DNA of 6,125 nucleotides from Prevotellaceae bacterium (lineage in GTDB: Bacteria > Bacteroidota > Bacteroidia > Bacteroidales > UBA932): contig JAITKG010000061.1 in assembly GCA_031278495.1 (NCBI GenBank), forward strand, positions 1 through 6,125, given 5' to 3'. Below, piece after piece: positions 6,025 through 6,125 of the stretch. The notes beneath the pieces are model-generated. The model searched no databases. It was given only the letters and a program-made list of their open reading frames with translations, and was not told the DNA's origin. The stretch's first letter is position 1; every line of letters begins with the position of its first letter. The position numbers and the translations under genes are program-made.

Positions 6025-6125
6025 ATGATTGAACTCATTCCCGCTATTGACCTGCTCGACGGCAAATGCGTGCGCCTCACGCAGGGCGACTATGCCGCCG
6101 CAACCGTCTACGACAACAACCCGCT
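6025..6125 (+). CDS. hisA: HisA, ProFAR isomerase (N-terminal part, runs off window)
   Basis: Only the first 33 codons are present. The start MIELIPAIDLLDGKCVRLTQ, followed by GDYAAATVYDNNP, is the conserved first strand and loop of HisA: IPAID with the catalytic base Asp9, then DGKCVRLTQGDY with the phosphate/substrate-binding segment. HisA isomerises ProFAR to PRFAR (the 5'-phosphoribosylformimino aminoimidazole carboxamide ribotide pair) in the cytoplasm, the fourth step of histidine synthesis. The ATG at 6025 fits the family N-terminus and the promoter distance. No hisH is found directly upstream, although hisH-hisA-hisF is a common order. What follows to the right cannot be seen. Confidence 0.95.
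   Translation, partial: MIELIPAIDLLDGKCVRLTQGDYAAATVYDNNP

Overview
The window looks like a chromosomal segment from a member of the Bacteroidetes (Bacteroidota), most likely Bacteroidales. Three things support this. The gliding-type ABC transporter pair GldF/GldG is a Bacteroidetes family. Two genes carry the phylum-specific -7 promoter box TAnnTTTG a little over 20 bases before their start codon. The HisA N-terminus is of the Bacteroides type. Base composition is mid-GC in genes, with AT-rich patches between them. I cannot name a genus.

Layout, left to right. Positions 1-251 hold a tandem array of twelve 21-bp units, each carrying a perfect 12-bp palindrome, with a decayed 13th unit at 252-272; the array may continue off the left edge. 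Positions 310-581 hold what looks like a decayed plus-strand gene whose N-terminal and C-terminal parts are joined in different frames. Positions 582-802 hold a small hairpin, one copy of a 15-bp dispersed motif and a 142-bp inverted-repeat element of the 'GTCATTCCGA...GGAATCTGCT' kind. Positions 803-5553 are a minus-strand block transcribed right to left: uvrD/pcrA-type helicase, then gldF, then gldG, with a 27-base gap and a 7-base overlap. This is a probable operon driven by a Bacteroidetes promoter at 5575-5605. Positions 5554-6024 are a divergent intergenic region with that promoter, a 26-bp palindrome, a 208-bp nested palindromic element between two diverged copies of a 38-bp direct repeat, and the hisA promoter. 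HisA starts at 6025 and runs off the right edge.

How the genes fit together. UvrD is a general 3'-5' DNA repair helicase. GldF and GldG are membrane components of an ABC system tied to gliding motility in flavobacteria; the ATPase GldA is not in this window. HisA is a histidine biosynthesis enzyme at the start of a divergent unit. The helicase and the transporter share transcription by position only; no functional link is visible.

The protein-coding part is ordinary. The unusual content is in the intergenic DNA: a palindromic tandem array, a wrecked gene of a family that I recall as multicopy in Bacteroidales, and related dispersed repeats on both sides of the uvrD-gldFG block. I see no CRISPR array, tRNA, rRNA, intact transposase or defence system.
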